From: Sedimentisphaerales bacterium
GTDB lineage: Bacteria; Planctomycetota; Phycisphaerae; Sedimentisphaerales; SM23-30
DNA length: 64,000 bases
NCBI GenBank assembly: GCA_016928435.1
Contig: JAFGKT010000034.1
Coordinates: 1-64,000, forward strand
Direction: 5' to 3'
The notes under the pieces are model-generated. The model had not been told where the DNA came from and ran no database searches. It worked only from the letters and a program-made list of their open reading frames with translations. Made by a program: the position numbers and the translations under genes. Of the stretch, positions 34,601 to 42,238 are shown piece by piece (position 1 is the stretch's first letter; each line of letters opens with the position of its first letter).

Positions 34601-35776
34601 GTAAATGGAGCCTCTGCTAATGCCGGGCAATACAGCCCCATTACCGGCGCCGGCGCCGCCTCCGGCAGCCAGGGTGACTATTCTGTATCAGTTCTAGCTA
34701 ATACTTCCGGGCCGACACAGATACCGTTTGTGAATGGTTCAGCGGCGTTCATTGACACCTCCGCGACGGCACGGTTGATAGGCAGCGGTTCGGGCTGTTT
34801 GATTTATACCAACGGCGATACGAATCCGCCGGACGTTGTGCTGGATGGCACCACGACCGGCACTATGTTGATGATTAGCGGCGCCGCGACAGTCAACGAT
34901 GTTGACGTAAATGGCAGTTTGAGTTTCTTGTACGGCACACAAACGGATATTGCCGGGACTGTCGATATAAGTGGTTCGCTGAGAACCGCGATGGTGGATG
35001 ATTTCCTGAACGGTTCTAATGTATACGTTCGCCAAAGCGGCAGTGGCTTGACATTAATGGCTGACAGTGTGGGTGCGGTGGATTTTGACATTGACGATAC
35101 GGTTAATATGTTCATGGCCGGCAGCTATGACGGCGGCATAATGTATGCTGACGCGGTGTCGATGATGTTTATACGGAGCGGTGATTTGGACGCGGCGGTG
35201 AGAACGCGCGTTGGTGACATTGGCATGCTGTTTGTTCCGAACGGTAATGTCGCGGGAGAGTTCAACTCGGCAAATGACATTTCGATGTTGTTCGCGCCGA
35301 GCGGCCAGTTCAGCGGCATAGCACGCGCCGCTAACAATATCGGCATGGTATATTGTGGTTCTACTTTTGATACGTTGATTTCTTCCGGCGGAAATATCAA
35401 CATGGTATATGTTACAGGCAATCTAGACGGCACCAACATATTGGCCGGGTATGATGTCGGTGTTGACGCAACTTTCGGAAACGGTGGTTCTGAAGATGAC
35501 AGTCTTTCGAGCGGCAACATAAACATGGTTATGGCCGGCGGTGTATTCAGTGAAAGTTGGATAGCGGCAGGTTGTTTGCCTTCAGTCATACCTGCAGCGT
35601 CCAGTGCGGCGAATTTAGGTTTGGCGGCTTCGAGCGGTTCGATAAGTATGGTTCGCTTTGGCAGTATTGACAGTTCGACAGCGACAGGACCGTTTGGCCT
35701 TTATGCTGCGGGAACGATTGGCTCTTACGGTTTGACGCCGGACGCGCTGTTCCAGATAGTGCCGAATTGGGTGTAG
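31607..35776 (+). CDS. LEPR-XLL-type secreted subtilisin-family (S8) protease with PPC-like domains
   Basis: The 1389-residue protein carries the planctomycete LEPR-XLL-type motif near the N-terminus (VEPLESRVLLSA, residues 41-52), thought to direct export or surface placement. An S8 domain follows with Asp82 in VIDTGLD, His115 in DHGTHVAG, the oxyanion Asn218 in AAGNSYG and Ser316 in GTSMASP. Four PPC-like modules of about 140 residues (about 430-1040) share DVDLYR-type and DDFDTFL-type strands. The last 350 residues are a repetitive beta-rich region with a recurrent INMVY/ISMVR strand. The start at 31607 is chosen from the promoter and a GGGAG upstream. It probably digests protein at the cell surface or matures other exported proteins. 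Confidence 0.88.
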   Translation: MTHIAKSTIGTRIVKGLRKLSQRSGSSMVHTGNKLPRVLMVEPLESRVLLSAAFDLIHLTDMRADPDFAGIDGSGVSVAVIDTGLDHTHTALAGNYVTGLDFVTHGAYPTPVADHGTHVAGIVGSTNPEIGVATDVGLIGLQVFTEIPGQGVAAFNQDTESALRWVLDNRETYNIVAVNMSLGSGFYTSSGQAASDIYADEIASLEAAGVTVVAAAGNSYGISQDPNTGQYVNRMYPNSGSPGILSTLDVGAVWETDEGDGYIWGGNTIDLTTDADRITSFSQRPPLAEGNVIFAPGAMINSTIPGGGFAEMPGTSMASPMVAGVVALMQEAAMQFGGRYLSPAEVTDIIISTGDNIFDGDDENVTAFIDSNGDYTITQDELITFDATNLTYKRINAHEAMKEIKSRFDGIAPPPPGGDPGSGDANGTIAGAYIGPTLDGSPVSAILGSIGTDGASVNVGDKDVDMYRFTLASAGTVTIETASHTTSVDDFDTFLRLFDPAGAQLAFDDDGAGAVGGFSKIETTLAAGTYYVGVSGYNNSSYDPNTALSGVSGAMGNYSLALSMTNDDPNGLISGAVEVNIGQGWSNPWFYGSIGTDYGKTVGTDDVDLFKVVVPDDGTLFLDIDTYDTTGYVDSYMRIFDSSGHELTWSDDDLSYDINGTFTEFTDAGFPGIVFENWGAGLSRSGHTTDSFIAGTVNRGDVYYIGISDYYNWDYNPNSLAGRSAAGTGGTYEFYVSFMNNDVNGSIPQALNISASAMPLVNQPGIIGWDGTGGGLVSVGDRDVDFVHIVPATSGVLEIDIDSYSAPSITNPVDTVLYLMNSAGQYLAGNDDMNSWDPLLRYDVQAGTSYYVAVAGYGNDNFDPFQLGSGSPGDTGEYLFSASIVSSASMSSYTNDKISDSGITTLVENAQAVTGFIGSDNGYVQGATDVDLYRYVPAFSGQAEIRTDLINSDYNSDTYLRVFNSAGTELASNDDESATSINSSITMSVVYGQTYYIGVNGASANAGQYSPITGAGAASGSQGDYSVSVLANTSGPTQIPFVNGSAAFIDTSATARLIGSGSGCLIYTNGDTNPPDVVLDGTTTGTMLMISGAATVNDVDVNGSLSFLYGTQTDIAGTVDISGSLRTAMVDDFLNGSNVYVRQSGSGLTLMADSVGAVDFDIDDTVNMFMAGSYDGGIMYADAVSMMFIRSGDLDAAVRTRVGDIGMLFVPNGNVAGEFNSANDISMLFAPSGQFSGIARAANNIGMVYCGSTFDTLISSGGNINMVYVTGNLDGTNILAGYDVGVDATFGNGGSEDDSLSSGNINMVMAGGVFSESWIAAGCLPSVIPAASSAANLGLAASSGSISMVRFGSIDSSTATGPFGLYAAGTIGSYGLTPDALFQIVPNWV

Positions 35777-35803
35777 TATAAAATTTGTAGAAAGAAGATA
35801 AAA

Positions 35804-35846
35804 AAAGGCTCCGAGATCTTGATGATTTCGGAGCCTTTAGTTTTTT
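35804..35846. terminator. Bidirectional Rho-independent terminator
   Basis: An 11-bp perfect stem AAAGGCTCCGA / TCGGAGCCTTT is flanked by an A-run on the left and TTTTTT on the right. It can therefore stop transcription from both convergent genes (subtilase and transketolase). Confidence 0.9.
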
Positions 35847-35861
35847 AGGATGGGCTGGTTT

Positions 35862-37817
35862 TTAGCCGACCATTGTTTTAACTTGCTTGGTGATATCATC
35901 AGGAGTGAGTTTAACCATTTCCAGGATATCCTTGGGAGTCTTGGCGCTCTTAGGCACGGTGCGGACAAACATGGAATCAACGGTTACTTTGCCGGTCTTG
36001 GCGGCAGCTGAGGCGATTTCGTCCGCGAATGCGCCAACATAATTGTCTTCAACTACCAATATCTTACCGCAGCATCCAGCAACCTTGTCGATGAGTTCAT
36101 CCACTTGCAGCAACGGCAGCGAGTACACATCGAAGAGACAGCAAGAGATGCCATCTTTGGCTAGTTGCTCGATAGCGGTCTTGGCGATGTGGACCATATA
36201 ACCGCTGGCGACGACGCAGAGGTCTTTGCCTTCAACCAGTTGTTTGTAACCGCCGAAGGGGAACTCTTCGTTTTCGTCATAAAGCATGGCAACGTCGGGA
36301 CGATGGGTACGCATATAACACATGCCTTCGGTATTAGCCATTTGCTCGGTGAGTTTGAAAGCGCTGACCGAATCAGACGGACAGAATACCCGAATTGCAG
36401 GATCGCCTTTGACGTTTTTTGAATGAGCGAAAGAACGCATAAAGGCCAGGTCGGGCAGGGCCATCTGGCTGGGACCGTCGGCGGCCAAGGATACACCGGC
36501 ATGCGAACCACAGAGTTTGATATTAGCGTTGCTGATTACCGCCATCTCGATTTGATCGTAGGCTCGAACGAAGAATTTGGCAAATGTAGAGGCGAACGGG
36601 ATTTTGCCAGCCGCGGCGATGCCGGCAGCAGCCGATATCATGTTCTGTTCCGCAATGCGACATTCAAAGAAACGATCGCTATATTTTTTAGCAAAGAGAT
36701 TGGCGAAGGTGGAACCTTGGACGTCGGCATCGAGTCCGACGATATTGGTGTTTTCACCCATCGCTTGAAGAGCAAAACCGTAAGCACGACGCGTAGAGAG
36801 CTTTTTGGCTTGGAGAGCGGACTCAGCACCGGCGGCTTTTACGGCATCGGCGAAACCTCCTGCATCAACAGCGTTGTCACAACCACAAGAACAACAACAA
36901 GCGGACTTTTTATCTTGCGGAATAGCCAGCTCTAGTGCGTCAACATCTTTAGAGGTATCAACACCGAGTTTCTTGGCGACGGCATCGAGATCAGCCAAGG
37001 CTTGAGCTACGAGATCATCGCTGAGCGGTTTGCCGTGGTAGTTTTTGCTGGACAGTTCAGTGCTGCCCCAACCTTTGACGGTTTTTGCGATCACGGCAAT
37101 GGGTTTTGTGGAAGCTTTGGCGGTTAGAGCATCAAAGACCTGATCCCAATCGTGCCCATCGATTATCTTGACTTCAAAGTTAGCTGCTTGAAGTTTAGCT
37201 GCGAGGACTTCGGGTGATTGTTGCGGGGAGACATAATCACTTTGACCTTGGCCGTTGCAATTGAAGATTAATCGCACGGCATTGAGTTTGTGGTCAGCGA
37301 TAAAATCAACCGCTTCCCAGATTTGGCCTTCGCGTGATTCGCCGTCACCGATGATGCAGAAGATGTGCTTATCGGATTTATCGAGCCGGGCGGCGATCGC
37401 CAAGCCGGCCGCGACTGATGCGCCTTGGCCGAGTGAGCCGGTGGCCGCATCAAAGAAAGGCATGCCTTGAGCGGGATTGGGATGGCCGTCAAGAATACTG
37501 TCGCCTTCGCGAAGTGTTAGGCTGTCATCAAAGGTCAATGTTTGGGGCGCGTCTTTGGTGCCGCCCACGCCGCCGATTTCGCAATACACAGCGTATAAAA
37601 CCGGCACAGCATGACCTTCGCTAAGCACCAAACGGTCAGCGTTTTTGTTCCAAGGGTTCTTGGGATCATAACGCATAATGCGATACATCAGCGCCGTGGT
37701 AATATGGGCCAGTGACAGGCCGCTGGAAGGGTGGCCGCTACCCGCTGCGGTGCACATTTCGATAGTACGCTTGCTGATTTTGATTAGTTTGTTGTTGAGG
37801 CTCTGGTAGTCCGCCAT
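35862..37817 (-). CDS. tkt: Transketolase
   Basis: Transfers two-carbon ketol units between sugar phosphates in the pentose phosphate pathway. The 651-residue protein has CTAAGSGHPSSGLSLA at the N-terminus, the thiamine-diphosphate motif GDGESREGQIWEA ending in NCNGQGQ, a pyrimidine-binding domain starting near residue 340 (STRRAYGFALQAMG), and a C-terminal domain with VVEDNYVGAF. GGAGACA precedes the ATG. Oddly, the linker between the first two domains holds a Cys cluster CCCSCGC (residues 307-313), not expected in transketolases. The downstream hairpin is the bidirectional terminator. Confidence 0.93.
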   Translation of the reverse strand: MADYQSLNNKLIKISKRTIEMCTAAGSGHPSSGLSLAHITTALMYRIMRYDPKNPWNKNADRLVLSEGHAVPVLYAVYCEIGGVGGTKDAPQTLTFDDSLTLREGDSILDGHPNPAQGMPFFDAATGSLGQGASVAAGLAIAARLDKSDKHIFCIIGDGESREGQIWEAVDFIADHKLNAVRLIFNCNGQGQSDYVSPQQSPEVLAAKLQAANFEVKIIDGHDWDQVFDALTAKASTKPIAVIAKTVKGWGSTELSSKNYHGKPLSDDLVAQALADLDAVAKKLGVDTSKDVDALELAIPQDKKSACCCSCGCDNAVDAGGFADAVKAAGAESALQAKKLSTRRAYGFALQAMGENTNIVGLDADVQGSTFANLFAKKYSDRFFECRIAEQNMISAAAGIAAAGKIPFASTFAKFFVRAYDQIEMAVISNANIKLCGSHAGVSLAADGPSQMALPDLAFMRSFAHSKNVKGDPAIRVFCPSDSVSAFKLTEQMANTEGMCYMRTHRPDVAMLYDENEEFPFGGYKQLVEGKDLCVVASGYMVHIAKTAIEQLAKDGISCCLFDVYSLPLLQVDELIDKVAGCCGKILVVEDNYVGAFADEIASAAAKTGKVTVDSMFVRTVPKSAKTPKDILEMVKLTPDDITKQVKTMVG

Positions 37818-38087
37818 TTTTGTCTCCTGCTACGTAAAAGTAATGCTGTTTTGAGTTTCCGATTTTTGAGAATACCGAGGTTGGCAAAGACCTCATAGGA
37901 TAGCGACAAACAGCGTTTAGATCAAGGGCAAAACGACCTTTGCCAAGGTTGCCGGCGGTTGGCCCGGCAGAAACACCCAAGTTACGCTGTAAAATGATTT
38001 TAGGTCACATTGGGACTTTTGGGTTGACGGTTCCACTTGGCTTGGGTACCTTGCTTTGAGCTACGTTTGATACCTCTGTGAACTATA

Positions 38088-39044
38088 ATGACCACCACCT
38101 CCAAAATTATTACTGTGGCTTTGTCGCCTTGTTGGGATGTTACTTGTTGGGGTAAGAACCTCAATTGGGGGCATCATGTCCAGATTGACAGTCAAGAGTC
38201 TCGTCCGGCGGGCAAAGCGTTGAATGTCTCTCGGGCTTTGGACTGGCTGGGGATCGCCAGCATAGCGGCTGGTTTATGGGGCGTAGGCGACTATGGGGAA
38301 TTACAGTCGGATTTAGCGAGTTGGGCCCGGCAGATAACGCCGGCAATGACGCCGGTTCCCGGCCAGACTCGACATAACATAACACTAATCGACCAGCAGC
38401 GCAATGAAGAACTGCATCTGCGGGCGCCCAATCGCTTGGCTTCGATCGAGGCCATACAACAGTTGCGTGAAGACCTGGCGAATCTAGTCGCACCTGAGGA
38501 TACTTGTGTGTTCGCTGGTTCATTGCCCAGTGGGGCCGAGCTGCAGGCGGCGGTGGAACTGACTAGGCAGTGCAAAGAGCAGGGCGGTCGATTGGTGGTC
38601 GACGCTTCGGGGCGGGGGTTAAGAGATATGGTGGAATCTGGGGCAGTGGATTTTATAAAACCCAACGTCGAGGAGTTGGTGGAATTATTGGGACGGGACG
38701 TAGCTGACGAGCCGGCGGCTTTGGCGGCCGCGGCGCGCACACTGACGGACCAAGTGCCGATGATTCTGGTCAGCCGCGGAGCAGCGGGGGCGATGTTAAT
38801 CACAGCAGAGGGCGTTTGGAGCGGAGTTTGTCAAAATAGGGACAGGAAAGTTTCTGTTACTGTGGGGTGCGGCGATTATCTGCTGGCGGGTTTCTTGGCA
38901 GGTTACGCCAAGAAGCTGGATTTGCAGCAGTGCTTGCGGCAGGCGATTGCGGTGGCAACGGCGAAAGCTTGGGGATTAGCGGATAAAGTTGATTGGTCCA
39001 CAGCCCAAGACCAAGTGGAAGTAGCGGTTGAGGTGGTGCATTAG
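38088..39044 (+). CDS. PfkB-family sugar kinase, 1-phosphofructokinase/tagatose-6-phosphate kinase-like
   Basis: An ATP-dependent kinase of 318 residues related to FruK and LacC. Visible motifs are the PAGKALNVSRALDWLG sugar-phosphate-binding segment, FAGSLPSG, DASGRGLRDMV and the PfkB signature GCGDYLLAGFLAG with the catalytic Asp. The usual GAGD is GCGD here. The length is normal. It heads a + strand group with a PHP protein, a DHDPS-family aldolase and a small membrane protein, with gaps of 36, 45 and 9 bp. Whether it acts on fructose-1-phosphate, tagatose-6-phosphate or another sugar phosphate is unresolved. Confidence 0.82.
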   Translation: MTTTSKIITVALSPCWDVTCWGKNLNWGHHVQIDSQESRPAGKALNVSRALDWLGIASIAAGLWGVGDYGELQSDLASWARQITPAMTPVPGQTRHNITLIDQQRNEELHLRAPNRLASIEAIQQLREDLANLVAPEDTCVFAGSLPSGAELQAAVELTRQCKEQGGRLVVDASGRGLRDMVESGAVDFIKPNVEELVELLGRDVADEPAALAAAARTLTDQVPMILVSRGAAGAMLITAEGVWSGVCQNRDRKVSVTVGCGDYLLAGFLAGYAKKLDLQQCLRQAIAVATAKAWGLADKVDWSTAQDQVEVAVEVVH

Positions 39045-39080
39045 TGTGATTCGCAGACATTTTGCGCAAAGGATCCATTC

Positions 39081-39974
39081 GTGAAGTTAGTAAATCCGTT
39101 CGAGACAGAAGGTAAATGGTTCAAGGCGAATTTGCATTGTCATTCGCTGGCTAGTGACGGCGATCGAACCACGGCTGATCGGGTGGTGCAATATCGCGAG
39201 CGGGGCTATGATGTTTTGGCACTGACGGATCATCGCATTACGCATGATATAACCGCGTTTGCTGATGACGGTATTTTGGTTATCAGCGGCATGGAGGATC
39301 ATCCGGATTGCTACTTTGGGGGCGATATGTATCATTTTGTGTGTTTGAATGTCCCCTTTGGTTTTGAGCGTGATCTTCCGGCGGATGCCAATGATCGCAT
39401 CTCAGCGGTGCGTCAGGCGGGCGGTGAAGTGATTTTGGCGCATCCTTATTGGTGTGGTCATAATGTCAATCATGTAATGGCGGTCTCGGGCTATATTGGC
39501 TTGGAAGTTTACAATGCTTGTTGTACTCCGATAGGCAAAGGCTATAGTTCAGTGGTGTGGGACGATGTTTTGGCTGAGGGTCGCGTGGTGCCGGCGGTGG
39601 CGGTGGACGATACGCATTATAGCGACCGTGATATGTGCAAAGGCTGGACGATGATCAAGGCGAAGGAGCTTACGATTGAGGCGATTATGGGGGCGCTTCG
39701 TTGCGGCTGTTATTACGCGACGAACGGGCCTGAGATTAAGACGCTGACAATTGCTGATGGCAAAGCTAAAGTGACTTGCTCACCGGTAAAGGAAATCCAT
39801 TTTATGTCGCGGCGCAGTATCGGCCTTTCGATTTATGCCGAGGCTGGGCAAACGTTGGAGAACGCCGAAATAGATATTCGGCCAGATGCGTGTTATGTTC
39901 GCGTTGAACTAGTGGATGAAACCGGGTTGCGTGCTTGGAGCAATCCTTTTATTGTTGACGCCGACAAGCAATAG
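39081..39974 (+). CDS. PHP-domain phosphoesterase
   Basis: A 297-residue protein of the PHP superfamily with all the main metal-binding segments: HCHS (H-x-H) in KANLHCHSLASDGDRT, ALTDHRITHD, EDHPDCY, ILAHPYWCGHN and VAVDDTHYSD. The start is GTG at 39081, 36 bp after the kinase. The C-terminal 90 residues form a beta-rich extension that resembles that of CehA-type PHP proteins. It probably hydrolyses a small phosphoester; the kinase and aldolase neighbours suggest a sugar-acid or sugar-phosphate route. The substrate is unknown. Confidence 0.82.
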   Translation: MKLVNPFETEGKWFKANLHCHSLASDGDRTTADRVVQYRERGYDVLALTDHRITHDITAFADDGILVISGMEDHPDCYFGGDMYHFVCLNVPFGFERDLPADANDRISAVRQAGGEVILAHPYWCGHNVNHVMAVSGYIGLEVYNACCTPIGKGYSSVVWDDVLAEGRVVPAVAVDDTHYSDRDMCKGWTMIKAKELTIEAIMGALRCGCYYATNGPEIKTLTIADGKAKVTCSPVKEIHFMSRRSIGLSIYAEAGQTLENAEIDIRPDACYVRVELVDETGLRAWSNPFIVDADKQ

Positions 39975-40019
39975 CTACGATTGTTGGGCGGGGTTGAGAT
40001 TCTGAGCGAGATAAATCTA

Positions 40020-40970
40020 ATGTCAAATTCGATGGAATTACCTAGGCCTTTAGAGGGCATCATACCGCCGATTGTTACGCCTTTGTTGGGTGTGGATGAA
40101 CTCGATGCGGCAGGTGCCGAACGATTGGTGGAGCATGTTTTGGCTGGTGGTGTGCATGGTCTGTTTGTGTTGGGAACCACCGGTGAGGCGCCTAGTTTGA
40201 GTCATGATTTGCGCAAGCAATTTGTGGCGCAAGTTTGCCGACAGGTAGCTAATAGAGTACCGATTCTAGTTGGCATTACGGACACATCTTTCGCGGAGTC
40301 GGTGAGTATGGCACAGGCGGCCGCGGATGCTGGGGCGCAAGCACTGGTTTTGGCGCCGCCGTACTACTTCATGGCGGATCAGCCGGAACTGTTGGAGTAC
40401 GTTACGCATTTGGTGAGCCGTTTGCCATTGCCGTTGTTCATTTATAATATGCCGGCGTTGACGAAGTCGGTTTTCCAGCCCAATACAGTCGCGAAGTTAG
40501 CAGAGCTTGAGCAAGTGGTGGGAATCAAAGATAGCTCGGCCAACATGATTTATTACCATCAGTTACGTCGGGTTTTTCGACAGCGTGAGGATTTTACGAT
40601 ATTGGTGGGGCCTGATGAACTAATGGCTGAGTCGGTACTGCTGGGCGGGCACGGCGGAGTAAACGGCGGAGCGAATATGTTCCCGACTTTGTATGTGGAG
40701 TTGTTCAACGCAGCCCGAACGCGAGATATAGCCCGGGTGGCACAACTACACGAGATAGTGATCGATATCGCTTCGACGATATATCGCGTGGGTCATCATG
40801 GTTCCAGTTTGATAAAGGGGATAAAAACAGCGTTGTCGCTGATGGGAATTTGCAGTGATTTTGTGGCGGAGCCGTTCCATCGTTTCCGCAGCGCCGAGCG
40901 CAACCAAGTGGCACGGCTATTAGATGAAATTCGGGAGAAGCTGAGAGCCTGCGGTATTGCCCAGCCTTAG
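40020..40970 (+). CDS. Dihydrodipicolinate synthase/N-acetylneuraminate lyase family aldolase
   Basis: A Schiff-base class I aldolase of about 316 residues. The (beta/alpha)8 barrel shows the GTTGEAPSLS pyruvate-carboxylate loop, the catalytic Tyr in FIYNMPALT and the Schiff-base Lys in VVGIKDSSANM. The ATG at 40020 is chosen over a TTG 39 bases upstream; a further in-frame ATG at 40032 is possible. The C-terminal part differs from DapA of lysine synthesis, and the neighbourhood is sugar metabolism. A 2-keto-3-deoxy-sugar-acid or sialic-acid-like lyase is therefore as likely as DapA. Confidence 0.82.
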   Translation: MSNSMELPRPLEGIIPPIVTPLLGVDELDAAGAERLVEHVLAGGVHGLFVLGTTGEAPSLSHDLRKQFVAQVCRQVANRVPILVGITDTSFAESVSMAQAAADAGAQALVLAPPYYFMADQPELLEYVTHLVSRLPLPLFIYNMPALTKSVFQPNTVAKLAELEQVVGIKDSSANMIYYHQLRRVFRQREDFTILVGPDELMAESVLLGGHGGVNGGANMFPTLYVELFNAARTRDIARVAQLHEIVIDIASTIYRVGHHGSSLIKGIKTALSLMGICSDFVAEPFHRFRSAERNQVARLLDEIREKLRACGIAQP

Positions 40971-40979
40971 AGAGAGAAT

Positions 40980-41345
40980 ATGACCAAACGCAAACGTTCG
41001 ATCAAAAAACGCTTTCGCACGCTGGGGCCCGGGCCTTGGTTTTGGGTTAGCTTATCGCTGTCGGTGTTAGCTGCGGTTTTGTCCGAGTTTGTGCAGCAGC
41101 ACGGTTGGAAACTCGGTTGGTGCAAATTGTATCTGGTGCTTACCGGGGCGGAACATCGTTGGTTGTCTTGGCGCGCGGCGCAAAACATGGAAAAAGCAGC
41201 TATAGTGTCGGGATTACTGGCGCTGATAATCGCGGTTGCGATGCTCTGGAGAAAGTCCGCAAAGCATTGGGCGATAGCAGCTATAGCGGCAGCGACTTAC
41301 GCAACATGGATATGTTGGACAGACACGCCTCTGATAAGCAATTAA
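40980..41345 (+). CDS. Small membrane protein of the kinase-PHP-aldolase group
   Basis: Not recognised as a known family. The 121-residue product has a basic N-terminus (KRKRSIKKRFR) and three hydrophobic segments: about 18-36 (WFWVSLSLSVLAAVLSEFV), 72-88 (AAIVSGLLALIIAVAML) and 95-112. It starts 9 bp after the aldolase with AGAGAGA close to the ATG, which supports translation from the same message. Composition suggests an inner-membrane protein. Confidence 0.6.
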   Translation: MTKRKRSIKKRFRTLGPGPWFWVSLSLSVLAAVLSEFVQQHGWKLGWCKLYLVLTGAEHRWLSWRAAQNMEKAAIVSGLLALIIAVAMLWRKSAKHWAIAAIAAATYATWICWTDTPLISN

Positions 41346-41432
41346 ATCCCTCAGTGCAAAAAACCAGCGCTAGTATCAGAAAAATAACTGACGTACCAAC
41401 ACCGCTGCTTATATCCCCCTTTGTTTGCGTCT

Positions 41433-41471
41433 GCTAGAGATGGAAAGAAATTTCTTCTCTGCATCTCTAGC
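41433..41471. promoter_or_regulatory. Perfect 10-bp hairpin between convergent genes
   Basis: GCTAGAGATG (41433-41442) pairs perfectly with CATCTCTAGC (41462-41471). The loop contains a second palindrome AAGAAATTTCTT. No T-run follows on either side, so it is not a classic Rho-independent terminator. It could protect 3' ends or terminate both messages weakly. Confidence 0.55.
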
Positions 41472-41538
41472 ATCGCAATTCATTTAACTAGGCATCATAG
41501 AAAAATCTATCAGCCTAGGCGGAAACAACGTGGTTTTT

Positions 41539-41823
41539 TTACCAGCGCCGTCCTCGGCCGCCGCCACCGCCGCCGCCTTCACCTTTAGGGCGAGCTTCAT
41601 TGACATTCATGGCCCGGCCTTCCAGCTCGGTACCATTCAATGCTTCGATTGCCGCTTGGGCTTCATCATTGTTGGGCATGGCAACAAATGCAAAACCACG
41701 GGGACGACCGGTTTCGCGGTCGGTGGGAATGTAAACGTCTTCCACGCTACCATGTTGGGCGAAAGCTCCTTCGAGGGCTTCTTTGCTTACCGAATAACTC
41801 AAATTACCTACATAAATCTTCAT
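41539..41823 (-). CDS. Glycine-rich RRM RNA-binding protein
   Basis: A 94-residue single RRM protein. RNP2 is KIYVGNL at the N-terminus and RNP1 is [21 protein letters not shown] tail makes it like the cold-induced RNA-binding proteins of cyanobacteria and planctomycetes. The start is placed at 41823 because the RNP2 strand begins at residue 2 and an AGGAG stands 10 bases upstream; the longer frame adds 26 residues unrelated to RRM. It probably binds RNA in the cytoplasm, perhaps during cold adaptation. A short hairpin with a T-run lies in its leader. Confidence 0.9.
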   Translation of the reverse strand: MKIYVGNLSYSVSKEALEGAFAQHGSVEDVYIPTDRETGRPRGFAFVAMPNNDEAQAAIEALNGTELEGRAMNVNEARPKGEGGGGGGGRGRRW

Positions 41824-41883
41824 GCCTTGCACACTCCTACCTGCAGTGAAACCTACGAAGGCTACGTGGGGTTCACCTGACCG

Positions 41884-41908
41884 AAAAAAAATCGACAACA
41901 ATAGTCGA
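41884..41908 (-). promoter_or_regulatory. Hairpin plus T8 in the leader of the RRM gene
   Basis: Read on the minus strand, TCGAC-tattgtt-GTCGA is followed by an A-to-T run of eight T's, about 60-85 bases before the start codon. This is the shape of a weak intrinsic terminator and could act as an attenuator. The stem is only 5 bp. The rest of the gap (41909-42238) is AT-rich, with a GC palindrome CCGGGCGCCCGG near 42211, and shows no gene. Confidence 0.4.
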
Positions 41909-42238
41909 ATAAATCAATCTATACTTATAATCACTATTCGTGCGTAAAGCAATAGCTGATATTATATTATTAGGACAAGGGGAAAAAACAGGAATAAATT
42001 TTTCTCGGAGAAGTGGTTTGGGTGGGGTTTAAGCCATGGCCCACCTGCCGTGGATGCTGATTAAGGCAGCCATAAGCGGCAAAGCTGGTATATATACGAG
42101 GTAAATAGCTCTCTCACAAAGAACGGTGTCGAAAAAGGGGCGGGATCTCAACAAAATTTATGTGTGGCAGGCCCAGTTGTTATCTTCTTTTTCCTGCTGG
42201 ATATTTGCCCCGGGCGCCCGGCAAAAGCGTGGGATGAA

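Noticed and set aside
42030-42060. Possible dispersed repeat around gccatggcccacc, partly similar to 19918-19943
   Set aside because: Similarity covers only about 12 bases and the arms do not match well enough to claim a family.
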